Assembly: GCA_964251675.1 (NCBI GenBank)
Contig: CAXUKS010000013.1
Location: 1 to 64,000, forward strand
Source of the DNA: JANXMY01 sp964251675
Lineage (GTDB): Bacteria; Armatimonadota; Armatimonadia; Armatimonadales; Capsulimonadaceae
Direction: 5' to 3'
DNA length: 64,000 nucleotides
How positions within the stretch are numbered: position 1 is the stretch's first letter; each line of letters opens with the position of its first letter. Both the position numbers and the translations under genes were made by a program. The notes below the pieces were generated by a model. The model was given only the letters and a program-made list of their open reading frames with translations. It did no database searches and was not told the DNA's origin. This document shows positions 8,555 to 16,784 of the stretch, one piece after another.

Positions 8555-8563
8555 GTGTTGGGC

Positions 8564-8686
8564 TTACGTTTTTCGAGGACGGGCGATGAGGACAGGCGAT
8601 TTGGCGCGTTCGGCAAAATCCCAAGCTGCTCCTTTAATCCCGTTGATCACGAGGAATGAGCGAGGACCAGCCTGTATCAGCGGCAT
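8564..8686 (-). CDS. possible 40-residue peptide
   Basis: A short frame begins at ATG 8686 and ends 10 nt before the start of the zinc-ribbon membrane protein. It encodes SFLVINGIKGAAWDFAE in the middle and a basic end (IARPRKT). The composition is protein-like and the spacing suits an operon, but it could equally be the remnant of a larger gene. Confidence 0.25.
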   Translation of the reverse strand: MPLIQAGPRSFLVINGIKGAAWDFAERAKSPVLIARPRKT

Positions 8687-8722
8687 GGCCTGAACGCCGA
8701 CCATCAGGGGAGATATAGAGGG

Positions 8723-8846
8723 CTATGCCTTTGAGCTACAGCCTGAACAGTATTTGGCGCTCTGCTTCATGGGAGCGCCGCACTTTGGGCAGAACAGGTC
8801 CCATGGTCGTGCTCCAATCTTCTGCCGTTTTAGTGCCAGCGGCCAT
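8723..8846 (-). pseudogene. frameshifted mini zinc-ribbon gene
   Basis: Starting at ATG 8846 the frame reads MAAGTKT; after a one-base shift it continues as a clean zinc ribbon (FCPKCGAPM, YCSGCSSKA) and stops at 8723. The four cysteines and the spacing match the neighbouring zinc-ribbon genes. The length, 124 nt, is not a multiple of three, which fits a single-base frameshift or a sequencing error. Confidence 0.4.
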
Positions 8847-9159
8847 AATAATCTGCCTTACTGACCGAATAAGACGGCGATCTTAAAAAAAGCACTGACG
8901 AGGACACTTGGAGCCGAGCTCAGGCGTCTGAGCTGAACCTGGGGATGCCTCAGGAGGATTTGACCGATGAAGACGCGATGACCACGAATTATATGAGCCC
9001 AGTGGAATTACGACAAATCAACGTCACCATAGTTGTTGCTAATACAATAGCGCGGCCCCTATGAGTAAAGCTATTTGAAACTTTGTTGAACATTGGCGGG
9101 TAGCATGGCTCTCAGCCAGTGTCCCTGAAAGCCGCTTTGGTCACTGAACTTTTCTTGGA
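8847..9159. other. non-coding stretch, nothing assigned
   Basis: I see no convincing frame, tRNA or strong hairpin here. It separates the zinc-ribbon cluster from the replication initiator; short purine-rich stretches could be the relics of lost genes. Confidence 0.4.
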
Positions 9160-9876
9160 TCATCCAGACGCAGGTGTCTTTGCAGCCGTATACGTCATCA
9201 TCTTGATCAGTAACCGCTTCAGGGCGGCCTGCGCTTCCTCGGTGTCGTCCTGGCCCTTGCTATAATTCGCTTGGTGAACACCTACTACGGACCTGAGTGA
9301 TGCCACCACAGGCCGACTCCAGTAAAGTGAGCCTTTCCTTGCGTTTCCTTTGATCGTGATGCTACAACCCCCCACAAGGCCAAAATGCGATTCCACGCCA
9401 CGTCCGTCTTGCTCAGTAACAGTCGGCCTGCCGTTGAAGATTATTTTTACACTCGCCAAGCGGTCTATCGCGCGATCAATCCGCTCATAAGATTGTGAGC
9501 CAGGATTTAGTCCTACAGAGGACGCTAAATCGTGATAGTCATATTCAATTTCTCCGTTTTCCCCGTCTGCCGCTATCGTTCTCATCAAAATCTCTAAGTG
9601 CAGTTTTTGATCCGCTTTTCGTGGCAGGCCCATATCGCTGTCGCCGCTCACACGCCAGTGGCGGGTCACGCGGCCTCGGGCACCGTCGAGGGTATCTCGG
9701 CTCTCTTGTGCGAGGTCGACAGGCAGGCCATCATCACGTGTATCCCGATCAGCTATCCAAGGGTAAGCATCAAGGCGACGATAATCACCGTACATCTCCG
9801 TCATCCAGCGCGTGGGATCGGGACGAGTAGAATCGGCAAGCCAGGCGTCGTAATCCCATCTGGGAGAGTGGACCAT
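9160..9876 (-). CDS. plasmid-type replication initiator (RepA-like)
   Basis: About 238 residues. The core DMGLPRKADQKLHLEILMRT, followed by YDYHDLASSVGLNPGSQSY and RIDRAIDRLASVKIIFNG, matches the winged-helix DNA-binding region of the replication initiator A proteins known from plasmids of Deinococcus and relatives. Such proteins bind iterons to open an origin. Here no iteron array is obvious nearby, and the C-terminus ends in a helical segment, so it may be a truncated copy from an integrated plasmid. ATG 9876 is chosen; GTG 9897 and TTG 9900 also lie in frame. The upstream gene's stop lies just 5' of this start. Confidence 0.6.
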   Translation of the reverse strand: MVHSPRWDYDAWLADSTRPDPTRWMTEMYGDYRRLDAYPWIADRDTRDDGLPVDLAQESRDTLDGARGRVTRHWRVSGDSDMGLPRKADQKLHLEILMRTIAADGENGEIEYDYHDLASSVGLNPGSQSYERIDRAIDRLASVKIIFNGRPTVTEQDGRGVESHFGLVGGCSITIKGNARKGSLYWSRPVVASLRSVVGVHQANYSKGQDDTEEAQAALKRLLIKMMTYTAAKTPASG

Positions 9877-9877
9877 T

Positions 9878-10555
9878 TCATTTGTCACAGTCGTCACCAA
9901 TATATTCGTCCTCAGTTTCCTGTTTGCGATGTGAAAGCCAGTCTTCCATGTTCGTCAGCGACTTTGGAATTGGCGGACCACCCTGTCCTAGCCTGATAAC
10001 TGCATCTTGGACACGCAAGCGAAGCTCGTCCTCGCTGACTCGGACCGAAAGAAACTGCGGCCCCACATAGCGTGTCACGGCGGCAAGTGCGTCGGACGAA
10101 ACATAGACAGTAGCTGATGGAATGTCGAGCTCAAAAAGAAACTCGACGAGATCGGGATTGCCTGGAGCTGTTCCGCCGCGCCAGAGGTGACGAGTAGCAT
10201 AAAAGTCCAAGCAATTCTGCGTGACTCGCATTGGTCGCCACCGCACTCGCTGTGCAAGAATGGCTGCGGCGAGGGTAAGGTCGTGGTTGGCTATGGTTAG
10301 CTCACGCCTCCAAGCATCGCCGATTTCACAATGTTTTTCGACGGTGACGCCTGGACCGAGTGCCTCCTTGGGATAGCCTGGCTTTTTGACATATTCCATG
10401 CTGGCTGCAACATCCCTGGCGACTGCCTCGGCATCAAATGCCAGCATTGGCACGTCGACCTGGACGCAATGTACTTGCCTGCGGAAGACGAGCATGCCGT
10501 GGGCTGTCCAAGATTTTAAGAGGCGAGCCGAAAAGCGTTCCACTAATTCGATCAT
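9878..10555 (-). CDS. hypothetical protein coupled to the replication initiator
   Basis: A 225-residue cytoplasmic protein that I do not recognise. It has no membrane segment. An N-terminal helix (LVERFSARLLKSW) is followed by a mixed domain and a charged C-terminus (SHRKQETEDEYIGDDCDK). Its stop lies at the start of the replication initiator, so the two are co-transcribed and a role in plasmid maintenance is conceivable. Start at ATG 10555; AT-rich DNA with a TATATA element lies just upstream. Confidence 0.5.
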   Translation of the reverse strand: MIELVERFSARLLKSWTAHGMLVFRRQVHCVQVDVPMLAFDAEAVARDVAASMEYVKKPGYPKEALGPGVTVEKHCEIGDAWRRELTIANHDLTLAAAILAQRVRWRPMRVTQNCLDFYATRHLWRGGTAPGNPDLVEFLFELDIPSATVYVSSDALAAVTRYVGPQFLSVRVSEDELRLRVQDAVIRLGQGGPPIPKSLTNMEDWLSHRKQETEDEYIGDDCDK

Positions 10556-10632
10556 GTTTTGACTCTATTGTTCTATATAATGCTTAGCTCCAAGCGAGAC
10601 AAGCAGGATTTATTCATGCCCACGATTAACTT

Positions 10633-11016
10633 ATGGCCGTGCCGACGGCCTCTCCCTCGGCGCGGAACGGCAATCAGTCTCAAACACGCTATTCTCACGA
10701 ATACGAAAACGGACTACGCAACGCCCGCGTCGGAAAGAAACTGACAAGACAGCAACTTTCCATGCGATGTTCGATTCTCCAAAAGGAAAACGACGAATGC
10801 TACGTCACCGTCAGTGTTAGCACAATCAAGCAGCTCGAAGCAGGCGGGCATAAGCCCCGCCTGAAGACCGCCGTCACTCTAGCCACCGTTCTGGAATCGG
10901 AAGCAGACCCTCTCTTTCCACTTGGCTTCGACGACGGCATTCGCAACACGACTGGAAAGACACGTTCGCCCGACAATCCGAACAAAGGAGGCCGACCTCG
11001 CGGTCCCTCTGTTTGA
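10633..11016 (+). CDS. XRE-type helix-turn-helix regulator
   Basis: About 127 residues. The central region (LRNARVGKKLTRQQLSMRC, then VSVSTIKQLEAGGHKPRLKT and AVTLATVLESEADPLFP) is the lambda-repressor-like five-helix HTH fold; the recognition helix is near TIKQLEAG. The C-terminal tail is basic and disordered (GKTRSPDNPNKGGRPRG). It is divergent from the replication-initiator pair, across a short AT-rich interval, and probably controls that element. Confidence 0.7.
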   Translation: MAVPTASPSARNGNQSQTRYSHEYENGLRNARVGKKLTRQQLSMRCSILQKENDECYVTVSVSTIKQLEAGGHKPRLKTAVTLATVLESEADPLFPLGFDDGIRNTTGKTRSPDNPNKGGRPRGPSV

Positions 11017-11098
11017 TCGACTCTGGTGGCACACAAAGGGTACTTAGAGGGTATTATGAAGCCTGTATCCATGAATGTCAAGAGGAGCAGGGATCAAG

Positions 11099-11668
11099 AT
11101 GAAATACACTTCGGCTCAGTGCGCTGCAATCAGGACAGATGGGAATCAGCAAATCATAGCGGGGCCAGGAGCGCCTGCTGGACAAGGGCTTAGGCCGATG
11201 CGTCGCTGGAAGCGCGTGGGCATACGCTGCATCAGGTCATGATGGTCGAAAAGGAAGTGGAGGTCATCGTCGGGTCAATGACAGTTAAGTGCAGAATAGA
11301 CGTGGTCAGGGAGCTTTCGATGCAAAAAGTGATCATTGAGGATCAGAAGACGGATACCAAAGCGCAGGCTTTGGACACAAGCCGCTTTCAGCTTTACATG
11401 TACAACATCGGCTACGGCGGGGTCAGGTCCAGCGCGAACTTGGTCAAGGTCGAGACGATGACTTAGGACGGCTCAAGGCTATCTACCGCGAACAGGTGGA
11501 TGTGGCAGAAACCGAAGCCACCGAGCGGAAACTGTTGCAGGCGGTGCGGTCCATCAAGGAGCGGGACCTGACGCCCCTCCTCATGTAGTGTAAGACGTGT
11601 GAGAAATGTGATCACGCCGACCTGTGCCCGACGCGACACGCGAATAACGCAGGGGCATCAAGGTAATA
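11099..11668 (+). pseudogene. remnant of a UvrD/RecB-like helicase-nuclease
   Basis: The first 22 codons after ATG 11099 read as a UvrD-type Q motif running into a Walker A (YTSAQCAAIRTDGN, IIAGPGA). The helicase body is then missing. A second frame (codons around 11190-11463) encodes a PD-(D/E)XK nuclease core (KVIIEDQKTDTK, then FQLYMYNIGYGG), and a third ends in a four-cysteine cluster (CKTCEKCDHADLCP) of the RecB/AddB/Cas4 kind. Stops and frame changes separate the three. It reads as a large internal deletion followed by decay. Confidence 0.65.
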
Positions 11669-11694
11669 GGAAAACGGAGGAACCCGCCTCAGGA

Positions 11695-11806
11695 CCAGCG
11701 GCATTTCAATCCCGTCTCGCCTTAACGTCAGGCGAGGATCGGATGCCTCTATAACCATGATGGTATGGGGTAGTGGACAGAGGAGACGGGATCGAAATAC
11801 CGCTGG
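11695..11806. repeat. 24-bp inverted repeat, 22/24 matching
   Basis: The arms 11695-11718 and 11783-11806 are inverted copies with two transition differences; each contains ATTTC(A/G)ATCCCGTCTC. Inside, a small CTCGCC/GGCGAG stem-loop lies at 11716-11736. The spacing (64 nt) would allow a cruciform. It may be the ends of a tiny mobile element or a terminator-like structure of the decayed gene upstream. Confidence 0.5.
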
Positions 11807-12036
11807 AGCTGATCGTCAGACAGGTACGGGCGCATGAAGGGATGCCCACCGACCTACGCACATGGAAGATCATTCGGCTGGATGATAATCAGGAGCAGGA
11901 TCACGAAAGGCGATCACTGGAAGCTCCCAGCGCTTCGCTTCGTCATTATATTCAAACAAATCATACAGCGCCGCTCGACGAAAGAGAAAATCTAAATGAA
12001 ACCAATGAGTTCACCACGGCGGCTATATCTCTCTAA
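11773..12036 (+). CDS. doubtful hypothetical protein
   Basis: About 87 residues. The first half (IPLELIVRQVRAHEGMPTDL, TWKIIRLDD) has protein-like character; the second half (ERENLNETNEFTTAAISL) does not. The start lies in the inverted repeat, so this may be the tail of a gene that has lost its beginning. Confidence 0.25.
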   Translation: MDRGDGIEIPLELIVRQVRAHEGMPTDLRTWKIIRLDDNQEQDHERRSLEAPSASLRHYIQTNHTAPLDERENLNETNEFTTAAISL

Positions 12037-12063
12037 ATTCATTCAGGTCTAAATTCATTCAGG
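12032..12063. repeat. tandem duplication of 16 bp
   Basis: TCTAAATTCATTCAGG occurs twice head to tail. It covers the end of the doubtful frame and the non-coding stretch before the tRNA-Lys promoter. Confidence 0.8.
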
Positions 12064-12154
12064 AACAATATCGACCGCCTTGCACGAGATTCATTTCCTA
12101 ATTACACCCGTATAAGAGCATCACTCTAACATGGAAAAAGGGCTGAATGGGCAC

Positions 12155-12184
12155 TTGCATTCATTGGCGAGGTGAGGGTATAAT
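12155..12184 (+). promoter_or_regulatory. promoter of tRNA-Lys
   Basis: TTGCAT (12155-12160), an 18-nt spacer and TATAAT (12179-12184) precede the tRNA by about 70 nt. Confidence 0.6.
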
Positions 12185-12252
12185 GGTCGCGACGTTCATG
12201 TTGCGGCCTGTATTCGCGTCGATTTCGGAAAAATAGCGTCAAAAATGACAAT

Positions 12253-12326
12253 GCCTCCATAGCTCAGTTGGTTAGAGCATCCGCCTCTTAAGTGGAGTGT
12301 CGTAGGTTCGAGTCCTACTGGGGGCA
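12253..12326 (+). tRNA. tRNA-Lys(CTT)
   Basis: Acceptor GCCTCCA pairs with TGGGGGC, discriminator A at 12326. D-arm AGCTCAGTTGGTTAGAGC, anticodon loop CTCTTAA (anticodon CUU), T-arm GTAGG-TTCGAGT-CCTAC. CCA is not encoded. It marks the right boundary of the accessory region. Confidence 0.95.
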
Positions 12327-12331
12327 CGCAA

Positions 12332-12370
12332 AAGAGAGCCGCCGAAGATAATATCTTCGGCGGCTCTCTT
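12332..12370. terminator. 18-bp perfect hairpin after tRNA-Lys
   Basis: A perfect 18-bp stem with a 3-nt AAT loop. It lies between the tRNA and the convergent S46 peptidase gene and probably ends transcription from both sides. Confidence 0.75.
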
Positions 12371-12388
12371 GTCATCTGGCGTGTCCCG

Positions 12389-14461
12389 TCACAATCTCGC
12401 TGGCAAGGGCCGTGTCGCCGTAGACATGGCGCAGGCTCTCCAGAATGGCCTGCGAAGAAACGGCAACGGCACGGTCTGGGCATCGTTGAAATAGTAGTCA
12501 GCGGCCAGTGACTGGAGGTTGCCGTCGAAAATCAGGCCGACAACTTCGCCGCTGCGGTTGACCACCGGGCTGCCCGAGTTGCCGCCGACAATGTCCGCAT
12601 CGCAGACGAAGTTATAAGGCGTGTTCCGGGCCAAGCGCGATTTGGCCGCCACCCACGACGGTGACAGCAAATAGGGCGGGGCATTGTCGTGGGCGGCGGC
12701 ATAGGGGTAGATGCCGCCCAGCGTCGTCATCGGGGGAATGGCCGCCCCGTCCTGTGTGTAGCCTTTCACGGTCCCGTAGGACAGCCGCAGGGTTCCTGTG
12801 GCATCCGGATACAGGCCCGGCAAACCGGCGGCAAGCTCGGCACGGGCGATTGTGGCATACGCCTCTTCCTGCACACTCGTCACTTCCTGTTCGCGCTCTT
12901 TGCGTATTTGCCGCAGGGTCGGGTCCAGCGCCAAAGCGAAGCGGATCAATGGATCGGATGATGCCTGAACAGCAGGCAAGCCGCCGTCCGCCAAGCGGCG
13001 GCGCTCGGCCACGAAGGCCAGCTTTGTGCCGCTGACCAGCGCCAGAGCGCGCGCCTGCGGGGACTGCCCGGCCAGGGCGGATACTGTGAGCGGCGCGTCG
13101 GCACCCAGCGTTTCTTCCAGCAGGGCCAGCGAATCGGCCAGCGTCACCCGCTCCAACGCCGTAGAAATTGGCGCAGGCGAAAACAGGTCGGCTTCCAGCA
13201 GCGCCCGGTGGGCATCGTCATAGCCTGGCAGCCGGTCGCCGTTTGGCTTTTGGCGCTCTTCGGCCAGACGCACCAGTGTCAGGGCCGTGTCGAAGAGCGC
13301 TGACTCGAAGCCACGCTCTTCGCCAAATACCCCGTACTGCTTGAGCAGTGCCCGCTGCGCGGTGTCGGCGCCATCAATCTGTGCCCAGGCCGTGCCGTAA
13401 GCCGCCTGCAGTTTCGGGTCTGCGGCCAGCTTCGCCCGCAAAGCGTTTTCCTGTGCCTGTTTGGCTGCGATTACCGCCGGGTCCTGCACACTTTGCAGTG
13501 CTCCGGTCAGGCTTTTGCGGGCGTTCTGCGTACCGAACAGGGCGTCTTTGGAAACACGGGCGTTCTCCGGCAGACGTGCCCCCCATGCCGCCAGCAGCAC
13601 TTCATGGCGGCGCAGGGTATTCAGCGCCAGCGGCAGCCGCACATCCCGGTCCAGCACCAGGTCGGCCACGGTGTCCAGCCGGGCGGTGTGGTAGGGATGG
13701 CCGGACACAAACACCGGCTCGCCCGTCTGCACGCCGGCACGGCTCCAGCGCAGGTAGTCTTTGACTTTCGCCGGTTTGCCATTTTCATAGACCCGGAAAA
13801 AGCACATATCCAGGTCGTAGCGCGGGTACTCAAAGTTGTCCGGGTCCCCGCCGAAAAAGGCCATGTTTTGCTCGGGGGCCATCACGAGACGCACATCATT
13901 GTACTTTTTATAGCGGTACAAATCAAAGCGTGCGCCGCCGAACAGCGTTACCACTTCGCTCCGCAGGCCGGACTTGGCCTGTGATTCTTTCTCCATCGCG
14001 GCAATCACGGCGCGGCGAGCGAGCAGCGCCTGCGCGGGCGTCATTACAGGCGTGACGGCGGCCTGTACGCGGTTGGTGACAGGCAGAATGCTGTCCAGTG
14101 TTTCCACCTGCAAATGGGGGGCGCGGCGCTCCTCAGCGCGGGTGCCGGCATGAAAGCCGTCCCGAACGAAGTCATGCGCGGCGGTGCTCAGGTCCTGCAG
14201 CGTGTCCAGGCCGACATGATGGTTGGTCATCACCAGCCCGTCTGCGGAGATAAAGGAGCCGGACGCGATGCCAATAAATGCCACCGAGGCTTTTTGCAGA
14301 TGCTCCGCCCAGGCGGGGGTGAGGGTCACCCCATACTTCTGCTGAATTTGGGCCGTGGGCAGGTCGTTATACAGCCACATTCCCTCATCCGCCTGCGCCC
14401 CCGCTGCCGTTCCAAAAATACCCAGTCCCAGCAGAGCCGCAAGTCTTGCCCAATTTCTCAT
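12389..14461 (-). CDS. S46 family dipeptidyl-peptidase, C-terminus frameshifted
   Basis: S46 peptidases (DPP7/DPP11) are periplasmic serine exopeptidases removing dipeptides from peptide N-termini. A signal peptide (LAALLGLGIFGTAAGAQA) is followed by the DEGMWLYND start of the mature protein, the chymotrypsin-like catalytic His in TNHHVG and the nucleophile Ser in GGNSGSPV. FDGN (glycine rather than arginine) points to DPP7-like specificity. The annotated frame ends in an abnormal arginine-rich tail; another frame from about 12476 to 12372 gives the proper end (ILESLRHVYG). One missing base near 12471-12478 explains this. The ATG overlaps the rtcA stop by 4 nt. Confidence 0.88.
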   Translation of the reverse strand: MRNWARLAALLGLGIFGTAAGAQADEGMWLYNDLPTAQIQQKYGVTLTPAWAEHLQKASVAFIGIASGSFISADGLVMTNHHVGLDTLQDLSTAAHDFVRDGFHAGTRAEERRAPHLQVETLDSILPVTNRVQAAVTPVMTPAQALLARRAVIAAMEKESQAKSGLRSEVVTLFGGARFDLYRYKKYNDVRLVMAPEQNMAFFGGDPDNFEYPRYDLDMCFFRVYENGKPAKVKDYLRWSRAGVQTGEPVFVSGHPYHTARLDTVADLVLDRDVRLPLALNTLRRHEVLLAAWGARLPENARVSKDALFGTQNARKSLTGALQSVQDPAVIAAKQAQENALRAKLAADPKLQAAYGTAWAQIDGADTAQRALLKQYGVFGEERGFESALFDTALTLVRLAEERQKPNGDRLPGYDDAHRALLEADLFSPAPISTALERVTLADSLALLEETLGADAPLTVSALAGQSPQARALALVSGTKLAFVAERRRLADGGLPAVQASSDPLIRFALALDPTLRQIRKEREQEVTSVQEEAYATIARAELAAGLPGLYPDATGTLRLSYGTVKGYTQDGAAIPPMTTLGGIYPYAAAHDNAPPYLLSPSWVAAKSRLARNTPYNFVCDADIVGGNSGSPVVNRSGEVVGLIFDGNLQSLAADYYFNDAQTVPLPFLRRPFWRACAMSTATRPLPARL

Positions 14462-15504
14462 GCGTTCTTTCCTATTCCCTTGACTGCTACTTCGCCGCTT
14501 CCGTCGTCGCGCTCGGTCAGTGCCGCTTCCACACCCAGAAACTGCGGCACGACCCACAGCACCGTCCGCAGGTGATCCGTGACCCGCGCCGTGGTCCAGC
14601 GGCTTGTGCCGGAGGCGAGAGTGGCAGGCAAAACCAACTGGTCCGCCAGATGCTCCTCACAGGCGGCCTCCCTGTTCAGCCAGTCTTTGAGGGCAGCACA
14701 CGCTTCCCCGGCAACTGCCTCCATCGGGCGGCCCCGCTGCCCCAGCGCCGAAAATCCAGCCCGGCTGCCTTCACACTCCGCAATCAGCACCACTGCCGCG
14801 CCCGCGCCAGGCGACGGCACCTCGCGCACGGAGACCGTCAGCGGTAGGCCGCGCAGGGCCATTTCCACCGCTGCCGCGCCGCGCCTGCCAACTTCGGCGG
14901 GCAGGCCGGAGATTAAGATATAGGCCGTGACGCTTTGAATTGGCCCGCGCTCTGTCAGCGTGAAGGGCCGCAGGGAGGAGCTGCCCGGTGTGGTCAGCGT
15001 CAAAGACCCGCCGCCGCGTGGCATGAAGCCGTAGGACCCCAGCGTCATTTCGGCGTCCAGCCCCTGCGCGGCGACCAGCGGCAAAAATACTTCGGTCAGA
15101 TGCTCCGCCGGAGGCGCAAACGAAACATGTGTGCCGCCTGTCACTGTCACCCGTGAGGAGCCATCGGCCAGGGCGAGTAAAGGCAGAAGCGTCTGCATCA
15201 CCAGTGTGGCCGCACCCGCTGTGCCGATGTCGAAATGGTACACGCCGCTGGCGACCGGGGCGTTCGGCGTGAACAGTAACTGCGTGGAGCCAATCTCTGC
15301 GCCCTCAACTGTCGCCGCGCACACCGCCGCCGCCGCACGGACGGCGGCCAGATGCTGCGCTTTCAGCCCCGGCTTTTCCCGGCCCGCCCGAATGCGTGTG
15401 AGTGTCACAGCGCGGCCCGTCAGCGCAGCCAGTGTGAGGCTTGTCCGCAGGGTCTGCCCGCCGCCTTCGCCGTAAGAGCCATCGATTGTGAGTGATGTAT
15501 TCAT
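14458..15504 (-). CDS. rtcA: RNA 3'-terminal phosphate cyclase
   Basis: RtcA converts RNA 3'-phosphates to 2',3'-cyclic phosphates using ATP through a covalent enzyme-AMP intermediate. The sequence starts with the diagnostic DGSYGEGGGQTLR, has RAGREKPGL, the HVSFAPPAEHL region and, near residue 310, the histidine-containing nucleotidyl-transfer segment EEHLADQL. At 348 residues the length is typical. The start is ATG 15504, overlapping the previous stop (TGATG). No RtcB is seen here; the gene is embedded in an operon without other RNA-repair genes. Confidence 0.93.
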   Translation of the reverse strand: MNTSLTIDGSYGEGGGQTLRTSLTLAALTGRAVTLTRIRAGREKPGLKAQHLAAVRAAAAVCAATVEGAEIGSTQLLFTPNAPVASGVYHFDIGTAGAATLVMQTLLPLLALADGSSRVTVTGGTHVSFAPPAEHLTEVFLPLVAAQGLDAEMTLGSYGFMPRGGGSLTLTTPGSSSLRPFTLTERGPIQSVTAYILISGLPAEVGRRGAAAVEMALRGLPLTVSVREVPSPGAGAAVVLIAECEGSRAGFSALGQRGRPMEAVAGEACAALKDWLNREAACEEHLADQLVLPATLASGTSRWTTARVTDHLRTVLWVVPQFLGVEAALTERDDGSGEVAVKGIGKNA

Positions 15505-16784
15505 CAATCTTGTTCTGCCAGCAGAGACGAAAGCGTCTGCAGGCACCAGTCAATCTGCTCCTCGGTAATCACCAGCGGCGGCACGAACTCCAGCACGCGC
15601 CCGTCGCCCGCAGGCAGCACGATCAGGCCCTGGCGCAGGGCAGCGGGGACCAGCGGCAGGGCCGTTTCCGGGGAGGCCATCTCGATGCCCAGCATCAGGC
15701 CGCGCCCGCGCACGTCCACAATCTTTTTCGGGAAAGCCGCCTGTAACGCCCGCAGGCCGTCGCCAAAGACGGCTCCCATTCGCACGGCTCGCTCGGCCAA
15801 CTGCTCCTCTTCCAGCACATCCAATGCCGCCAGCGCCGCCGCGCAGGACAGCGGGTTGCCTAAAAACGTGCTGGTATGCAGTGCCTCGCCCGTGGACTCG
15901 CCCCAGGACGCCATGAGGGCTTTGGAGGCCACGCACGCCGACAGCGGCAGGCCGCCCCCCATCGCTTTGCCGACGCAGAGAATATCCGGTACGACCCCCT
16001 CAAACTCGCACGCGAACCGGGTTCCCGTGCGGCCCCAGCCGGTGAAGATTTCGTCTAAAATCAGCAGCGTGTCCATCTCGGTGCAAAGCTGACGCAGGCC
16101 CACCAGCCAGCCCGGTGGGGGGACCACAATGCCGCCCCGGCCCTGAAGCGGCTCGGCCAGCACCGCGCCGGGCCGATGTTCATGCAGATGCAGTCTGACG
16201 GCATCAAGGGGGCAGCTATAGGGCAGATGTTTGGTAAAGCCCCCCATCTGCGGGCGGAAGGGAGTGCGGAAATCGGCGCGAGCGGTCACATCCAGAGCGC
16301 CGTAAGTCAATCCGTGGTAGCCGCCCTCGAAGGCCAGCACGCCGGGCTGCCGCGTCGCCAGCATGGCAGTTTTCAAGGCCGCTTCCACGGCGTCGCCGCC
16401 GTTCAGCCCCAGAATGACCTGCGCGTCGGGCAGGGGAACCAGAGAAGCGATACGCTCACAAAGCCGGACTTTGACGGCTGACGGATGAACATCGCCCATG
16501 CCGTGCAGAAGCTTATCGGCCTGGGCGTGGACTGCTGCGACCACACGGGGATGTCCATGCCCGACCGAGGCGACGCCGAAGGCCGAAGTTATGTCCAGAA
16601 AGCGGTTGCCGTCGGCATCCCACACGAGGCAGCCAGAGGCTTTTTCCCAGAATACCGGGAAATCCGGGGCCAGGTAGGTGACATTGGGGCTTTCGGCGCG
16701 GCGCAGGTCCCCCGCCAGGGCGCGAGAGTTTGGGCCAGGGATTTCGGTGACGATCTCCGGGAGGGTGGGGGAAATCAGGTTCAC
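15504..16784 (-). CDS. class III PLP-dependent aminotransferase
   Basis: A fold-type I enzyme of the ornithine/acetylornithine/GABA aminotransferase group. Residues seen: GGDAVEAALKTA and GYHGLTYGALD in the cofactor pocket, LILDEIFTGWGRTG (Asp contacting the pyridine nitrogen) and the Schiff-base lysine in CVGKAMGGGLP. GTG 16784 overlaps the clpS stop (GTGA) and gives about 426 residues; ATG 16847 would overlap clpS deeply and adds a non-conserved extension. The amino donor cannot be told from the sequence. Confidence 0.9.
   Translation of the reverse strand: MNLISPTLPEIVTEIPGPNSRALAGDLRRAESPNVTYLAPDFPVFWEKASGCLVWDADGNRFLDITSAFGVASVGHGHPRVVAAVHAQADKLLHGMGDVHPSAVKVRLCERIASLVPLPDAQVILGLNGGDAVEAALKTAMLATRQPGVLAFEGGYHGLTYGALDVTARADFRTPFRPQMGGFTKHLPYSCPLDAVRLHLHEHRPGAVLAEPLQGRGGIVVPPPGWLVGLRQLCTEMDTLLILDEIFTGWGRTGTRFACEFEGVVPDILCVGKAMGGGLPLSACVASKALMASWGESTGEALHTSTFLGNPLSCAAALAALDVLEEEQLAERAVRMGAVFGDGLRALQAAFPKKIVDVRGRGLMLGIEMASPETALPLVPAALRQGLIVLPAGDGRVLEFVPPLVITEEQIDWCLQTLSSLLAEQD

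Noticed and set aside
11698..11806. CRISPR array
   Set aside because: Only two repeat-like arms, inverted, no regularly spaced third copy and no spacers.
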